DNA of 64,000 bases, from positions 1,798,001 to 1,862,000 of the forward strand of contig NZ_JAGGMZ010000001.1 of the NCBI RefSeq assembly GCF_017875735.1, read 5' to 3'. The position numbers and the translations under genes are program-made. The stretch is from Arthrobacter sp. CAN_C5. Lineage in GTDB: Bacteria; Actinomycetota; Actinomycetes; Actinomycetales; Micrococcaceae. Below the pieces are notes generated by a model. That model was not told the DNA's origin, made no database searches, and saw only the letters and a program-made list of their open reading frames with translations. Shown piece by piece: positions 24,742 to 33,820 of the stretch (position 1 is the first letter of the stretch; each line of letters starts with the position of its first letter).

Positions 24742-26595
24742 GTGTCACCCAAGGCCCGCACTTCCCCAGTGCCCGCCGCCACTGATCCGGCGATCATCAG
24801 GAACTTCTGCATCATCGCGCACATCGATCATGGGAAGTCCACCCTGGCGGACCGGATGCTGCAGCTCACCGGAGTCGTTGAGCAGCGTGACATGAAGGCC
24901 CAGTACCTGGACCGCATGGACATTGAGCGCGAACGCGGCATCACCATCAAGTCCCAGGCCGTCCGGTTGCCCTGGGAGCTCGACGGCGTCAGCTACGCGC
25001 TGAACATGATCGACACCCCTGGCCACGTCGACTTCACGTACGAGGTTTCCCGGTCGCTGGCTGCCTGCGAAGGCGCAATCCTCCTCGTTGACGCGGCGCA
25101 GGGCATCGAGGCCCAGACCCTCGCCAACCTCTATCTGGCGATGGAAAACAACCTCACCATCATCCCGGTGCTGAACAAGATCGACCTCCCGGCGGCGCAG
25201 CCTGAGAAGTACGCCGCCGAGCTGGCCAGCCTGATCGGCGGCGAGCCGGAGGACGTCCTACGGGTATCCGGCAAGACCGGCATGGGCGTCGAGGCCCTCC
25301 TGGACCAGATTGTCCGGGATCTTCCGCCACCCGTGGGCAACCCGGATGCACCGGCCCGCGCCATGATCTTCGACTCCGTCTACGACACGTACCGTGGCGT
25401 CGTCACCTACGTCCGGGTGGTTGACGGCATGCTGCACCCCCGCGAGCGGATCCAGATGATGTCCACCCGCGCAAGCCACGAGCTGCTCGAGATTGGCGTC
25501 AGCTCACCGGAGCCCACCCCCTCCAAGGGGCTCGGCGTCGGCGAGGTGGGCTACCTCATCACCGGGGTGAAGGACGTCCGCCTGTCCAAGGTCGGTGACA
25601 CCGTCACCAATCTGGCCAAGCCCGCCACGGCGTCACTTCCCGGCTACGCGGACGCGAAGCCCATGGTCTTCTCCGGCCTCTACCCGCTGGACGGCACCGA
25701 CTATCCGGTGCTCCGGGACGCGCTCGAGAAGCTCATGCTCAACGACGCTGCGCTCGTGTACGAGCCGGAGACCTCCGCCGCGCTCGGTTTCGGATTCCGG
25801 GTAGGCTTCCTCGGCCTCCTGCATCTGGAGATCACCCGCGAACGGCTCGAACGCGAACACAACCTGAACCTGATCTCCACGGCACCCAACGTGGAATACC
25901 AGGTGACGCTAGAAGACAAGAAGCTCATTCACGTCACCAACCCCAGCGAGTACCCCACCGGGAAGATCGCAGAGGTTCGCGAGCCAATGGTCTCGGCGAC
26001 CATCCTGGCACCCACCGAGTTTGTGGGCGCCATCATGGAACTGTGCCAGAGCCGGCGCGGGGTGATGGGTGGCATGGACTACCTCTCGGAAGACCGGGTG
26101 GAGATCCGGTACCGGCTGCCGCTGGCCGAGATCGTCTTCGACTTCTTCGACATCCTCAAGTCCCGGACCCGCGGTTATGGTTCGCTGGACTGGAAGGCCG
26201 ACGGCGACCAGGCCGCCGACCTGGTCAAGGTGGACATCATGTTGCAGGGCGAACAGGTCGACGCTTTCTCGGCGATCACCCACCGCGACAAGGCCTACGC
26301 CTACGGCGTGATGATGACCGGCAAGCTGCGCGAACTCATTCCCCGCCAGCAGTTCGAGGTACCCATCCAGGCCGCGATTGGCTCACGGATCATTGCCCGC
26401 GAAAGCATCAGGGCCATCCGCAAGGACGTCCTCGCGAAGTGCTACGGCGGTGACATCACCCGTAAGCGCAAACTGCTCGAGAAGCAGAAGGAAGGCAAGA
26501 AGCGGATGAAGATGGTGGGACGGGTGGAGGTTCCCCAGGAAGCCTTCATCGCCGCCCTGACCACCGACGAATCCAAGGACAAGGTCAAGAAGTAG
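24742..26595 (+). CDS. lepA: Elongation factor 4 (LepA), ribosome back-translocase GTPase
   Basis: LepA is a translational GTPase that acts on stalled or misaligned ribosomes and in 30S maturation. The G1 motif AHIDHGKST is near residues 26-34. It is followed by [12 protein letters not shown] (switch I), DTPGHVDF (G3) and NKIDLP (G4). The LepA-specific C-terminal domain includes [20 protein letters not shown]. The 617 residues are full length. The start is GTG with AAGGAA 8 bases upstream, and hemW follows after 2 bases, so the two are co-transcribed. Confidence 0.97.
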   Translation: MSPKARTSPVPAATDPAIIRNFCIIAHIDHGKSTLADRMLQLTGVVEQRDMKAQYLDRMDIERERGITIKSQAVRLPWELDGVSYALNMIDTPGHVDFTYEVSRSLAACEGAILLVDAAQGIEAQTLANLYLAMENNLTIIPVLNKIDLPAAQPEKYAAELASLIGGEPEDVLRVSGKTGMGVEALLDQIVRDLPPPVGNPDAPARAMIFDSVYDTYRGVVTYVRVVDGMLHPRERIQMMSTRASHELLEIGVSSPEPTPSKGLGVGEVGYLITGVKDVRLSKVGDTVTNLAKPATASLPGYADAKPMVFSGLYPLDGTDYPVLRDALEKLMLNDAALVYEPETSAALGFGFRVGFLGLLHLEITRERLEREHNLNLISTAPNVEYQVTLEDKKLIHVTNPSEYPTGKIAEVREPMVSATILAPTEFVGAIMELCQSRRGVMGGMDYLSEDRVEIRYRLPLAEIVFDFFDILKSRTRGYGSLDWKADGDQAADLVKVDIMLQGEQVDAFSAITHRDKAYAYGVMMTGKLRELIPRQQFEVPIQAAIGSRIIARESIRAIRKDVLAKCYGGDITRKRKLLEKQKEGKKRMKMVGRVEVPQEAFIAALTTDESKDKVKK

Positions 26596-26597
26596 CA

Positions 26598-27827
26598 ATG
26601 CCGAGTGCTCTGCCTCTTGGCCTGCCCTCGCCGGAGAACGGTCTGCTGCCGGAACAGGCGGCGGTCGGGAGCGCCGACCGCAAGCTGGGGCTGTACGTGC
26701 ACATTCCGTTCTGCGCGGTGCGGTGCGGGTACTGCGACTTCAATACCTACACTGCGACCGAGCTGGGCGGCGGTGCATCCCAGGACCGGTACGCGGCGAC
26801 GGTCAGTGCCGAACTGGACCTTGCCAGCCGTGTCCTGACCGAGTCGGGAACCGCTCCGCGGCCCCTATCCACCGTCTTCTTTGGAGGCGGCACTCCCACC
26901 CTGCTCCCCGCCGAGGACCTCGCGACCGTGCTGCGGACAGCAGTCGGGCACTGGGGGCTCGCCCCCGGCGCCGAGGTGACCACCGAGGCGAACCCCGACT
27001 CGGTCACCCCGGAGTCGCTTGCCGTGCTGGCCGGGGCAGGTTTTACGAGGGTGTCGTTCGGGATGCAGTCAGCGGTGCCCCACGTCCTGGAAGTGCTGGA
27101 CCGCACCCACTCGCCTGAGCGGGTGCCGTTGGCCGTCCAGTGGGCTCGGGAAGCCGGGCTGCGCGTCAGCCTAGACCTCATCTACGGCACGCCGGGGGAG
27201 AGCGCCGCCGACTGGCAGCGGTCCCTCGATGCCGCCTTGTCCTACGGCCCGGACCACGTCTCCGCCTACGCGCTGATCATTGAGGAGGGCACCAAGCTTG
27301 CCGCGCGGATCCGCCGAGGACAGGTGCCCGACATCGACGACGATGACCACGCTGAAAAGTACGCGCTGGCCGAGCAGGCCATGGCCGCGGCCGGGCTGGG
27401 GTGGTACGAGGTCAGCAACTGGGCGCGCACCCCCGAGGACGAATGCCGGCACAACCTGGCGTACTGGCGGGGTGACGACTGGTGGGGCGCCGGTCCCGGC
27501 GCCCACTCGCACGTTGGCGGTGTGCGGTGGTGGAACGTGAAGCACCCCACCGCCTACGCGCAGCGGCTGTCCTCGGGCGTATCGCCGGCAGCGGGCCGGG
27601 AGATTCTCGACGCCGACACCCGGTACGTTGAGGACGTGATGCTCCGCGCCCGCCTCCGGGAGGGCCTGCCCACCAGTGCGCTGCGCCCGGAGGGCCGCCA
27701 GGCGGTCGCTGGGCTGATCGCGGACTCGCTGGTGGACCCGGCCGCAGCGTTCGCGGGCACTATCACCCTGACTGCCAGTGGCCGACTCCTCGCGGACGCC
27801 GTGGTCCGGCGGCTGCTGCCCGACTGA
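26598..27827 (+). CDS. hemW: HemW-like radical SAM protein (heme chaperone / coproporphyrinogen oxidase-like)
   Basis: HemW binds heme and a 4Fe-4S cluster and is thought to deliver heme to respiratory proteins; it is related to oxygen-independent coproporphyrinogen oxidase HemN. The radical SAM motif is C39-x3-C43-x2-C46 in HIPFCAVRCGYCDFN. FFGGGTPTLL and SFGMQSA follow, as in the family. The protein has 409 residues and the start lies 2 bases after the lepA stop. Enzymatic HemN usually has an additional N-terminal cysteine just after the motif; here the following residue is D, which favours HemW. Confidence 0.93.
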   Translation: MPSALPLGLPSPENGLLPEQAAVGSADRKLGLYVHIPFCAVRCGYCDFNTYTATELGGGASQDRYAATVSAELDLASRVLTESGTAPRPLSTVFFGGGTPTLLPAEDLATVLRTAVGHWGLAPGAEVTTEANPDSVTPESLAVLAGAGFTRVSFGMQSAVPHVLEVLDRTHSPERVPLAVQWAREAGLRVSLDLIYGTPGESAADWQRSLDAALSYGPDHVSAYALIIEEGTKLAARIRRGQVPDIDDDDHAEKYALAEQAMAAAGLGWYEVSNWARTPEDECRHNLAYWRGDDWWGAGPGAHSHVGGVRWWNVKHPTAYAQRLSSGVSPAAGREILDADTRYVEDVMLRARLREGLPTSALRPEGRQAVAGLIADSLVDPAAAFAGTITLTASGRLLADAVVRRLLPD

Positions 27828-27935
27828 CTGCCCGACTGCCCGCCGGTCTGACTGCCAGCCTGACTGACACGGATTCCAATAACCCGGCCAGCCAACTCGC
27901 ATTCCGCTGGCCCCCGGCCGACTGGCTCGCGGCCT

Positions 27936-27960
27936 GGCTGGGCTGGGCTGGGCTGGGCTG
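27936..27960. repeat. Five tandem copies of GGCTG
   Basis: A perfect (GGCTG)5 array sits between hemW and the DUF4870 gene, which converge. The preceding 100 bp also show irregular CTGACTGCC repeats. Such simple repeats are prone to slippage; no coding effect is expected here. Confidence 0.9.
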
Positions 27961-27967
27961 GGCCGGC

Positions 27968-28414
27968 CTACTTGAAGAGCCGGAGATTCAGGGTGTAGCG
28001 GTATGGCCGGCCGCGGTTGACCTGGATACCGGCAATCGCTGACGAGAAGGCGATGGCCACCCAGATCAGCGCGTTGACGACGGCGAACAGTCCGCCGACC
28101 GTGGGCAGCATGGACAGCAGCCAGGCCGCGAACGCCAGCAGCGTCGGAGGGAAGGTGAAGTTGAACGCTTCCCGCGCTTCCTGCGCGGTGAACGGCCCAC
28201 GGTTCTTGAAGATGAGCAGGATCAGCAGGGAGGGAATGAACCCCAGGATTCCGCCAAAGTGTGACAGGGTTGCCCACTGCCGGTCCTCGGACGCGGTCAG
28301 GGGGAGCGCATTCGCCGGGACGCCCTCGAAAGCGGACGAGGGCTGGCCGTGGCCGTCCGCGGATCCGTGTTGCTTGGGCTTCTCGGCGGGGTTAGACAAC
28401 TGGACATCCTTCAT
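27968..28414 (-). CDS. DUF4870 domain membrane protein
   Basis: The C-terminal 105 residues match DUF4870. The motif WATLSHFGGILGFIPSLLILL forms the first helix. FTAQEAREAFNFTFP, the conserved NFQ-like motif region, precedes two more hydrophobic segments (TLLAFAAWLLSMLP and LFAVVNALIWVAIAFSSAIAG). The protein ends in a short basic tail. The function is unknown; Tic20-like topology has been suggested for the family. The start is uncertain: ATG 28414 gives 148 residues with a disordered N-terminus, while a longer frame reaches 28531. Confidence 0.85.
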   Translation of the reverse strand: MKDVQLSNPAEKPKQHGSADGHGQPSSAFEGVPANALPLTASEDRQWATLSHFGGILGFIPSLLILLIFKNRGPFTAQEAREAFNFTFPPTLLAFAAWLLSMLPTVGGLFAVVNALIWVAIAFSSAIAGIQVNRGRPYRYTLNLRLFK

Positions 28415-28487
28415 TGCTTGCGGGGCCACCTGGGTAGGGGCCTTCCTCACTAGAGTACGTCTTTGCCCGGTGATAGTGCACCGTGGA

Positions 28488-29354
28488 TCAGTCGGTCCGA
28501 CCGGAAATTCCGGGATCGGTGAGGAAGTCAATCACTTCCTCCACCCGCCCCAGCAGCGACGGTTCCAGGTCGGCATAGCTGGTGACACAGCCGAGCAGCC
28601 GCTTCCAGCCGTGCGCGATGGCTGCCTTGTCGGAGTTGGGCCACCCGAGCCCGGCCAGGATGCCGGTCTTCCAATCCTGACCCCGCGGCACCACCGGCCA
28701 GGCGGTCAATCCGACGGCTCCGGGCTTGATGGCCTGCCACACGTCCACATAGGGGTGTCCGACGACGAGGACGTTGGCGGCGGCGCCCGGGACGTTCATG
28801 GCTTCCTGTGCGATGCGCTGCTCCTTGGATCCGGTGACCAGGTGGTCCACGAGGATGCCGAGCCGTCGATGGGGGCCGGGGGCGAAGGCCCGGATCATCC
28901 CGGCGAGGTCGTCGACCCCGTGGAGCGGCTCGACGACAATACCCTCCAGTCGCAGGTCATCACCCCATACTTTCTCGATCAGCTCGGCGTCGTGCTGGCC
29001 CTCCACCCAGATCCGGCTGGCGCGGGCCGTGCGGGCGCGGGCGCCGTCGACCCTGACGGATCCCGACGCCGTCACCCGGCGCGCCGGAGTGGCCGGGGCT
29101 ACCGCTGGGGCCACGACTTCCACCGGGGACCCGTCCACATGGAAACCAAACCCCAGGGGGAAGGACTTGAGCTTGCCCCGGCGGTCTTCGAGCACCATTA
29201 CGTGCATGCCGCCGGACTTCTCCACCCGGACCACCGCACCGACGTAGCCGCTCTGCACGTCTTCCAGCACCAGCCCGGCGCTGACCGGGACCTTGGGGAG
29301 TGGGACACTGCGGGGAGCTGAAATGTCCTGTGCTCCCCATTCGTAACTGGACAT
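28488..29354 (-). CDS. DUF3097 family protein with a TOPRIM-like signature
   Basis: This 288-residue protein belongs to the actinobacterial DUF3097 family of unknown function. The N-terminal part (GYVGAVVRVEKSGGMHVMVLEDRRGKL, within residues 37-62) looks like a small beta barrel. The second half contains VEGQHDAELIEKVWG (117-131) and LGILVDHLVTGSKE (165-178). These are spaced and patterned like the glutamate and DxD motifs of TOPRIM domains, though the second acidic residue is missing (DH). It is divergent from hrcA. ATG 29354 is preferred over a GTG 24 bases upstream. Confidence 0.85.
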   Translation of the reverse strand: MSSYEWGAQDISAPRSVPLPKVPVSAGLVLEDVQSGYVGAVVRVEKSGGMHVMVLEDRRGKLKSFPLGFGFHVDGSPVEVVAPAVAPATPARRVTASGSVRVDGARARTARASRIWVEGQHDAELIEKVWGDDLRLEGIVVEPLHGVDDLAGMIRAFAPGPHRRLGILVDHLVTGSKEQRIAQEAMNVPGAAANVLVVGHPYVDVWQAIKPGAVGLTAWPVVPRGQDWKTGILAGLGWPNSDKAAIAHGWKRLLGCVTSYADLEPSLLGRVEEVIDFLTDPGISGRTD

Positions 29355-29436
29355 CGTCTTACTCGCTTCCCGGCTCACCGCTGGACGGTCCGGCCAGGGA
29401 TTTTCAATGCTAACAATTCATCGGAAAGTACTAGAC

Positions 29437-29463
29437 TTGGCACTTGGGTGTGTCGAGTGCCAG
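29437..29463. promoter_or_regulatory. CIRCE operator of HrcA
   Basis: TTGGCACTT, 9 bases, then GAGTGCCAG. The known CIRCE consensus is TTAGCACTC-N9-GAGTGCTAA, so each arm matches at seven of nine positions and the spacing is exact. It stands 40 bp upstream of hrcA, which indicates autoregulated heat-shock control of the hrcA-dnaJ unit. Confidence 0.88.
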
Positions 29464-29503
29464 ATCCGCTGAAGTGACGAGGAACCATGTTCGGAGGTGA
29501 AAA

Positions 29504-30517
29504 GTGAGCGAACCACGCCGGCTGGAGGTACTGCGTGCCATCGTCGAGGACTACGTGCATTCCCGGGAGCCTGTCGGATCGAAGGCCCTGGTGGAGCGGC
29601 ATCAGCTGGGTGTCTCTTCCGCCACCATCCGCAATGACATGGCGGTGCTGGAGGAAGAGGGCCTGATCACGGCGCCCCACACCAGTTCCGGCCGCATTCC
29701 CACCGATAAGGGCTATCGCCTCTTCGTCGACCAGATTTCCGAGGTCAAGCCGTTGTCCGCGCCGGAGAAACGCGCCATCCAGGCCCTGCTGGAGGGTGCC
29801 GAGGATCTCGACGACGTCATGGACCGCACCGTCCGTCTGCTGTCCCACCTCACCAACCAGGTGGCAGTGGTGCAGTACCCCCATCTGGGGAGCGCCGCCG
29901 TCCGGCACCTTGAGTTCGTGCTTCTTGCACCGAACCAGGTGCTGGTGGTTCTGATCGCCACGAACGGCACCGTGCAGCAGCGTGTGGTACCCCTGCCGGA
30001 ACCCGTCCCTGAGAACAGCCTCGCCGAACTCCGGCAGCATTTCCTCGGGTCGGTGGCGGGCACGAAGCTGACGTTCCTCCCGCAGGAACTTGCGTTGGCC
30101 GTGGCGACACTGCCGTTTCAGCAGCGCAGGGCGGGCACCGTCCTCGCGCGAACCCTGGAACAACTCGCGGGTATCAACCGCGAGGACCGGATTGTGATGG
30201 CTGGTACAGCCAACCTGGCCCGATCCACCGTAGACTTTCCCCTGAGCATTGGGCCGGTGCTGGAAGCACTCGAGGAACAGGTGGTCATGCTCCGCCTCCT
30301 CTCCGAAATGAAACACGATGCGTTTGGCGTGTCGGTGCGGATTGGGCGGGAGAACCCCCATGGCGGCCTCGCCGAAGCGTCGGTGATTGCCACCGGGTAC
30401 GGCCCCGACTCGTTGGCGAAGGTGGGAGTCCTCGGACCAACCCGGATGGACTATCCCACGTCGATGTCGGCGGTACGCGCGGTGGCCCGTTACCTGTCCC
30501 GGATCCTCACGGACTAA
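29504..30517 (+). CDS. hrcA: Heat-inducible transcription repressor HrcA
   Basis: HrcA binds CIRCE elements and represses chaperone genes until heat diverts the GroE chaperone it needs for folding. The winged helix covers about residues 1-75 ([50 protein letters not shown]). The GAF-like dimerisation domain follows. The protein has 337 residues. GGAGGTGAAAA before the GTG start is an excellent ribosome binding site. A CIRCE element lies in its own promoter. dnaJ follows after 105 bp containing a hairpin. Confidence 0.96.
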   Translation: MSEPRRLEVLRAIVEDYVHSREPVGSKALVERHQLGVSSATIRNDMAVLEEEGLITAPHTSSGRIPTDKGYRLFVDQISEVKPLSAPEKRAIQALLEGAEDLDDVMDRTVRLLSHLTNQVAVVQYPHLGSAAVRHLEFVLLAPNQVLVVLIATNGTVQQRVVPLPEPVPENSLAELRQHFLGSVAGTKLTFLPQELALAVATLPFQQRRAGTVLARTLEQLAGINREDRIVMAGTANLARSTVDFPLSIGPVLEALEEQVVMLRLLSEMKHDAFGVSVRIGRENPHGGLAEASVIATGYGPDSLAKVGVLGPTRMDYPTSMSAVRAVARYLSRILTD

Positions 30518-30567
30518 CCGGACGCCCGGCACGTAAGAACTTTGACGGCAACAATCGAACCTTTCGA

Positions 30568-30591
30568 AGATGGGGCGCTATTGCCCCATCT
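30568..30591 (+). other. Hairpin between hrcA and dnaJ
   Basis: AGATGGGGC (30568-30576) pairs perfectly with GCCCCATCT (30583-30591) around GCTATT. No T-run follows and the stem ends 31 bases before the dnaJ start. It may be an mRNA processing or stability element that sets the ratio of repressor to chaperone, or a leaky terminator. Confidence 0.6.
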
Positions 30592-30622
30592 CGACCAGTG
30601 ACACAGGAAGTGAAGTGCAGGA

Positions 30623-31750
30623 GTGAGTAATCACTATGAAGTCCTCGGTGTGAACCGCGATGCGAGCGGCGAGGAGATCAAGAAGGCCTACCGCAAGCTG
30701 GCACGGAAGCTTCACCCGGACGTCAATACGGGACCCGACGCCTCGGAGGAGTTCAAGTTGGTCACCCGCGCGTACGAGGTGCTGTCCGACCCGCAGAAGC
30801 GCCGGGTGTATGACACCACCGGCAACGAGAACGGAACCGACAACGGTTTCGGTGGCGGGCACGCCGGCCAGGGCTTTGCCTTCCAGGATATTTTCGAGAC
30901 CTTCTTCGGTGGGGGCGGACCCAGCGGACCGCCGTCGCGCACGCGCCGGGGTCAGGACGCGCTCATCGCGGTCCGCATCGACCTGGTCGACGCGGTGTTC
31001 GGGATCAACAAGAAGATCGACGTCGAGACCGCCGCGGTCTGCCCCACGTGTGATGGCTCCTGCTGCCAGCCAGGGACCTCGCCGCGGACCTGCGACATCT
31101 GTGGTGGCTCCGGTCAGGTGCAGCGGGCCGTCCGCTCCATTCTGGGCCAGGTCATGACCAGCGCCACCTGTGGCACCTGCCAAGGGTTTGGCACAGTGAT
31201 CCCCAACCCCTGCCATGAGTGCAACGGCGACGGCCGGGTCCGCAGCCGCCGCAGCCTCACCATCAAGGTACCAGCGGGTGTCTCCACCGGAACCCGGATC
31301 CAGCTCGGCGGCCAGGGTGAAGCCGGCATGGCCGGCGGACCGCAGGGTGACCTGTACGTGGAAATCCGGGTCAACCCGGACGCCACCTTCCTGCGCGAGG
31401 GAGACGACCTGCACGTCACCCTCAGCGTCCCAATGACCGCTGCCGCACTCGGCACCTCCCTGAACTTCGCCTCGTTCGACGGCGACCAGGAGCTGGGCAT
31501 CAAGGCGGGCACCCAGTCGGGCGAGATCGTGACACTGCGCGGACTGGGAGTGACCCACCTGCGCGGCTACGGGCGCGGTGATCTCAAGGTCCACCTGAAC
31601 GTCGAAACCCCCCGCAACGTCGACCAGGCGCAGGAGGAACTGCTCCGTAAACTGGCCGAACTCCGCGGCGAGGAGTTCGTCGAGGGACAACTTGCCAGCA
31701 ACGGCTCAGGGGTATTCGCGAAGCTGCGGGAGCGGCTGGGTAACCTCTAG
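30623..31750 (+). CDS. dnaJ: Chaperone protein DnaJ
   Basis: DnaJ is the J-domain co-chaperone that stimulates DnaK. The J domain covers residues 1-66 with HPD at 31-33, followed by a G/F-rich linker ([10 protein letters not shown]). The zinc-binding region has four CxxC motifs: CPTC, CDIC, CGTC and CHEC. The first repeat continues as DGSC instead of the usual G-x-G. The C-terminal substrate-binding domains end at residue 375. It is the DnaJ2 type found with hrcA in Actinobacteria. The GTG start lies within a purine-rich stretch. Confidence 0.96.
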   Translation: MSNHYEVLGVNRDASGEEIKKAYRKLARKLHPDVNTGPDASEEFKLVTRAYEVLSDPQKRRVYDTTGNENGTDNGFGGGHAGQGFAFQDIFETFFGGGGPSGPPSRTRRGQDALIAVRIDLVDAVFGINKKIDVETAAVCPTCDGSCCQPGTSPRTCDICGGSGQVQRAVRSILGQVMTSATCGTCQGFGTVIPNPCHECNGDGRVRSRRSLTIKVPAGVSTGTRIQLGGQGEAGMAGGPQGDLYVEIRVNPDATFLREGDDLHVTLSVPMTAAALGTSLNFASFDGDQELGIKAGTQSGEIVTLRGLGVTHLRGYGRGDLKVHLNVETPRNVDQAQEELLRKLAELRGEEFVEGQLASNGSGVFAKLRERLGNL

Positions 31751-31752
31751 GC

Positions 31753-32508
31753 GTGAGCAACGCACTGTACTTTGGCGACCCCGATGCCGTCTCCGCCGCC
31801 GCTCCCGGATCCCGCTTCGTCCTGACCGGTGCGGAGGCCCGCCACGCTGCCACGGTGAAACGGGTCACCGTGGGCGAGGCCATCGACGTCGCCGACGGGC
31901 GTGGGCGCAGGCTGACGGGTACCGTTGCCGAGAGCAGCGGCCAGAACGTCACGCTCGAGGTCAGCACCGTCGACGACGAACCAGCCCCGGCCACAGCGCT
32001 CGTCCTCGTTCAGGCGCTGGCCAAGGGGGACCGTGATCTCCAGGCGGTCGAGGCCGCCACCGAGCTGGGGGTGGATGCGGTGGTGCCTTGGCAGGCGGAC
32101 CGCAGCATTGTCCGCTGGCGCGCGGAGAAGGCCGTCAAGGGCCGGCAGAAGTGGGAGTCGACCGTCTGGGGCGCGGCCAAACAGTCGCGGCGGGCGCGGC
32201 TCCCGGAAGTGCACAGCCTCCATGACAGCCGGTCCCTCGCCGGCTGGTTGGCCGGCGTTGACCTGGCGTTGGTTCTGCATGAGGAGGCCGTCGACGGGCT
32301 GGGAACGTTCGTCGGGTCAGCTGACCAACAGGTGCCAGACATCGTCGCGGTCGTCGTGGGTCCGGAGGGCGGAATCAGCACTGCGGAACTGGAGCTGTTC
32401 CTGTCGAAGGGCGCTCATGCGGCGCGAATGGGCGATCATGTGCTGCGTTCCTCGACGGCCGGCCCGGCCGCGCTGGCCGTTCTGAACCAGCTTCTCGGCC
32501 GTTGGTAG
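31753..32508 (+). CDS. rsmE: 16S rRNA (uracil-1498-N3)-methyltransferase RsmE
   Basis: RsmE methylates N3 of U1498 in 16S rRNA using S-adenosylmethionine. The PUA-like N-terminal domain includes FVLTGAEARHAATVKRVTVG. It is followed by the SPOUT fold with LVQALAKGDRDLQAVEAATE, the loop VVVGPEGGIS and the closing RMGDHVLRSSTAGPAAL, the knot that binds cofactor. The 251-residue length is typical. The GTG start is 2 bases after the dnaJ stop, so it is co-transcribed with the chaperone gene. Confidence 0.95.
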   Translation: MSNALYFGDPDAVSAAAPGSRFVLTGAEARHAATVKRVTVGEAIDVADGRGRRLTGTVAESSGQNVTLEVSTVDDEPAPATALVLVQALAKGDRDLQAVEAATELGVDAVVPWQADRSIVRWRAEKAVKGRQKWESTVWGAAKQSRRARLPEVHSLHDSRSLAGWLAGVDLALVLHEEAVDGLGTFVGSADQQVPDIVAVVVGPEGGISTAELELFLSKGAHAARMGDHVLRSSTAGPAALAVLNQLLGRW

Positions 32509-32517
32509 CGACGCCCC

Positions 32518-33489
32518 CTAGCCGAGGTCGAAGCGCTTGGTGTCGGCGTTGAGTTCCTTATTGTTCTGTTCGGGGTCGTCCTGGTCGGCCGCGGGGCGGT
32601 CAAAAACTGTGACCTCATAGTCGCCGGGCTCCAGGGCAACGGTGAATTCGAACAGGCCCGGGGAACCGGGGCCCTCGTCCAGCCCCACCGTCCCACTCCG
32701 GTACGGTTTGAGGTCGACGCCGACCACTTCGTCGATCCGCCAGTACAGCACGGCATCGTCGGACACGCCGCTGCCGGATACGGTGATCTCCGGCTGGTCG
32801 CGAACCTCGCCGTGCTGTGGCTCGATCACCCAGATCGGCGCCAGCAGTGCCGTGTCCCGCTGCATTTGCCCGCCCAGCTCGATGTGACCGAAGGCGTTGA
32901 ACCCGGTTTCCCCGTCGACCAGGATGACGACGCTGCTGGGATCGCCGCCGGAGACGAGGCCCGAGCTGGCGGCTGCAGCGCTGGCGGTATAGACGAGCTG
33001 CTGGACCGCCCGGTAGGCGGAGCCCTCATCGATCCGCGTGCCGAACGCGTCGCGGGAAATATCAACGGTAATGATGTTTCCGGGTGAGATTGAGGCGCTG
33101 ACGGTGCCAGCCGGTGACCACGAACCGAAATAGTCGGGGTCCAGTGGTGCGCTGGTGGTCATGGCCTGCACGGCGGCGGCGATCGGATCCCCGCCCTGCT
33201 CACCTTTGAGGAACTCGCGGTACAGCAGTATGCTGCCGTTGTTGTCGCCCATCCAATAGACGGGCAGCAGGTTGGAGCCCGCGGCGGTGGCCGGTGGGAC
33301 CGCCGAGTGGGGGTCCGACGTCGGATCCGTCACGGTGCTCACCTGTGCGGGAAGGGAGGTCGCGGCGTCAGTGCCGTCCACCGGGGTGCAGCCGCTCAGG
33401 CCGAGGCCAGCCAGCGAGATCAAGGCTGTCGCGGTCAGGGTCCTACTCCGTCGGCGCCCGCGATCGCCAGGCTGAAAGGACCACTCCAT
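32518..33489 (-). CDS. GerMN domain lipoprotein with C-terminal Gmad2-like domain
   Basis: A signal peptide with lipobox LSGC (C34) predicts a lipid-anchored extracytoplasmic protein. Residues about 75-200 form a GerMN domain (LLPVYWMGDNNGSILLYREF, then ITVDISRDAF). Residues about 215-310 look like the immunoglobulin-like Gmad2 domain (ISVSGSG-type EITVSGSGVSDDAVLYW, ending GDYEVTVFDRPA). GerMN proteins occur in sporulation and in cell-envelope contexts; the role here is unknown. It is convergent with rsmE, with only 9 bp between the stops. A long inverted repeat lies upstream of its start. Confidence 0.85.
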   Translation of the reverse strand: MEWSFQPGDRGRRRSRTLTATALISLAGLGLSGCTPVDGTDAATSLPAQVSTVTDPTSDPHSAVPPATAAGSNLLPVYWMGDNNGSILLYREFLKGEQGGDPIAAAVQAMTTSAPLDPDYFGSWSPAGTVSASISPGNIITVDISRDAFGTRIDEGSAYRAVQQLVYTASAAAASSGLVSGGDPSSVVILVDGETGFNAFGHIELGGQMQRDTALLAPIWVIEPQHGEVRDQPEITVSGSGVSDDAVLYWRIDEVVGVDLKPYRSGTVGLDEGPGSPGLFEFTVALEPGDYEVTVFDRPAADQDDPEQNNKELNADTKRFDLG

Positions 33490-33530
33490 CTGCGTCCTGT
33501 CCTTTCCCTGTCCCGCTCATCCATGTTTAA

Positions 33531-33567
33531 AAGACGTCGCTTGCGTTATTCGCTGAAGCAACGTCTT
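33531..33567. promoter_or_regulatory. Inverted repeat upstream of the GerMN gene
   Basis: AAGACGT plus GCTT (33531-33542) mirrors AAGC plus ACGTCTT (33556-33567) with one mismatch and a 13-nt centre. It lies 42 bp from the GerMN start within a locally AT-richer stretch. It could be an operator or a hairpin in the leader. The remainder of the 331-bp gap to phoH shows only a possible -10 box. Confidence 0.5.
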
Positions 33568-33748
33568 CCAGCTTTACATACGGTTACCGGGCTCAGACGG
33601 GGTGTAGCCAAGTCGTCACTGGACTGAGACAGTATTGAAACCGTGCCGTTGCCCGGTAGTGACCAACTGCTTCCTGAGTGCGGCAGCAGGCCACCGATCC
33701 GACGGATCAGCCAGGAGTGGAAACTCCTCGGAAGGGGGCCGGGTGACG

Positions 33749-33754
33749 TAAGAT
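33749..33754 (+). promoter_or_regulatory. Candidate -10 box of the phoH operon
   Basis: TAAGAT preceded by CG lies 67 bp before the phoH start. No good -35 hexamer is seen at the usual distance, which is common in Actinobacteria. The phoH leader that follows includes AAGGAGAG at about 33789. Confidence 0.35.
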
Positions 33755-33820
33755 TGGCTGCGGACGGGTGCCGTCAGTTACCGATTCAAGGAGAGATGGA
33801 AGGCCGCGAAGGCCGATTAT

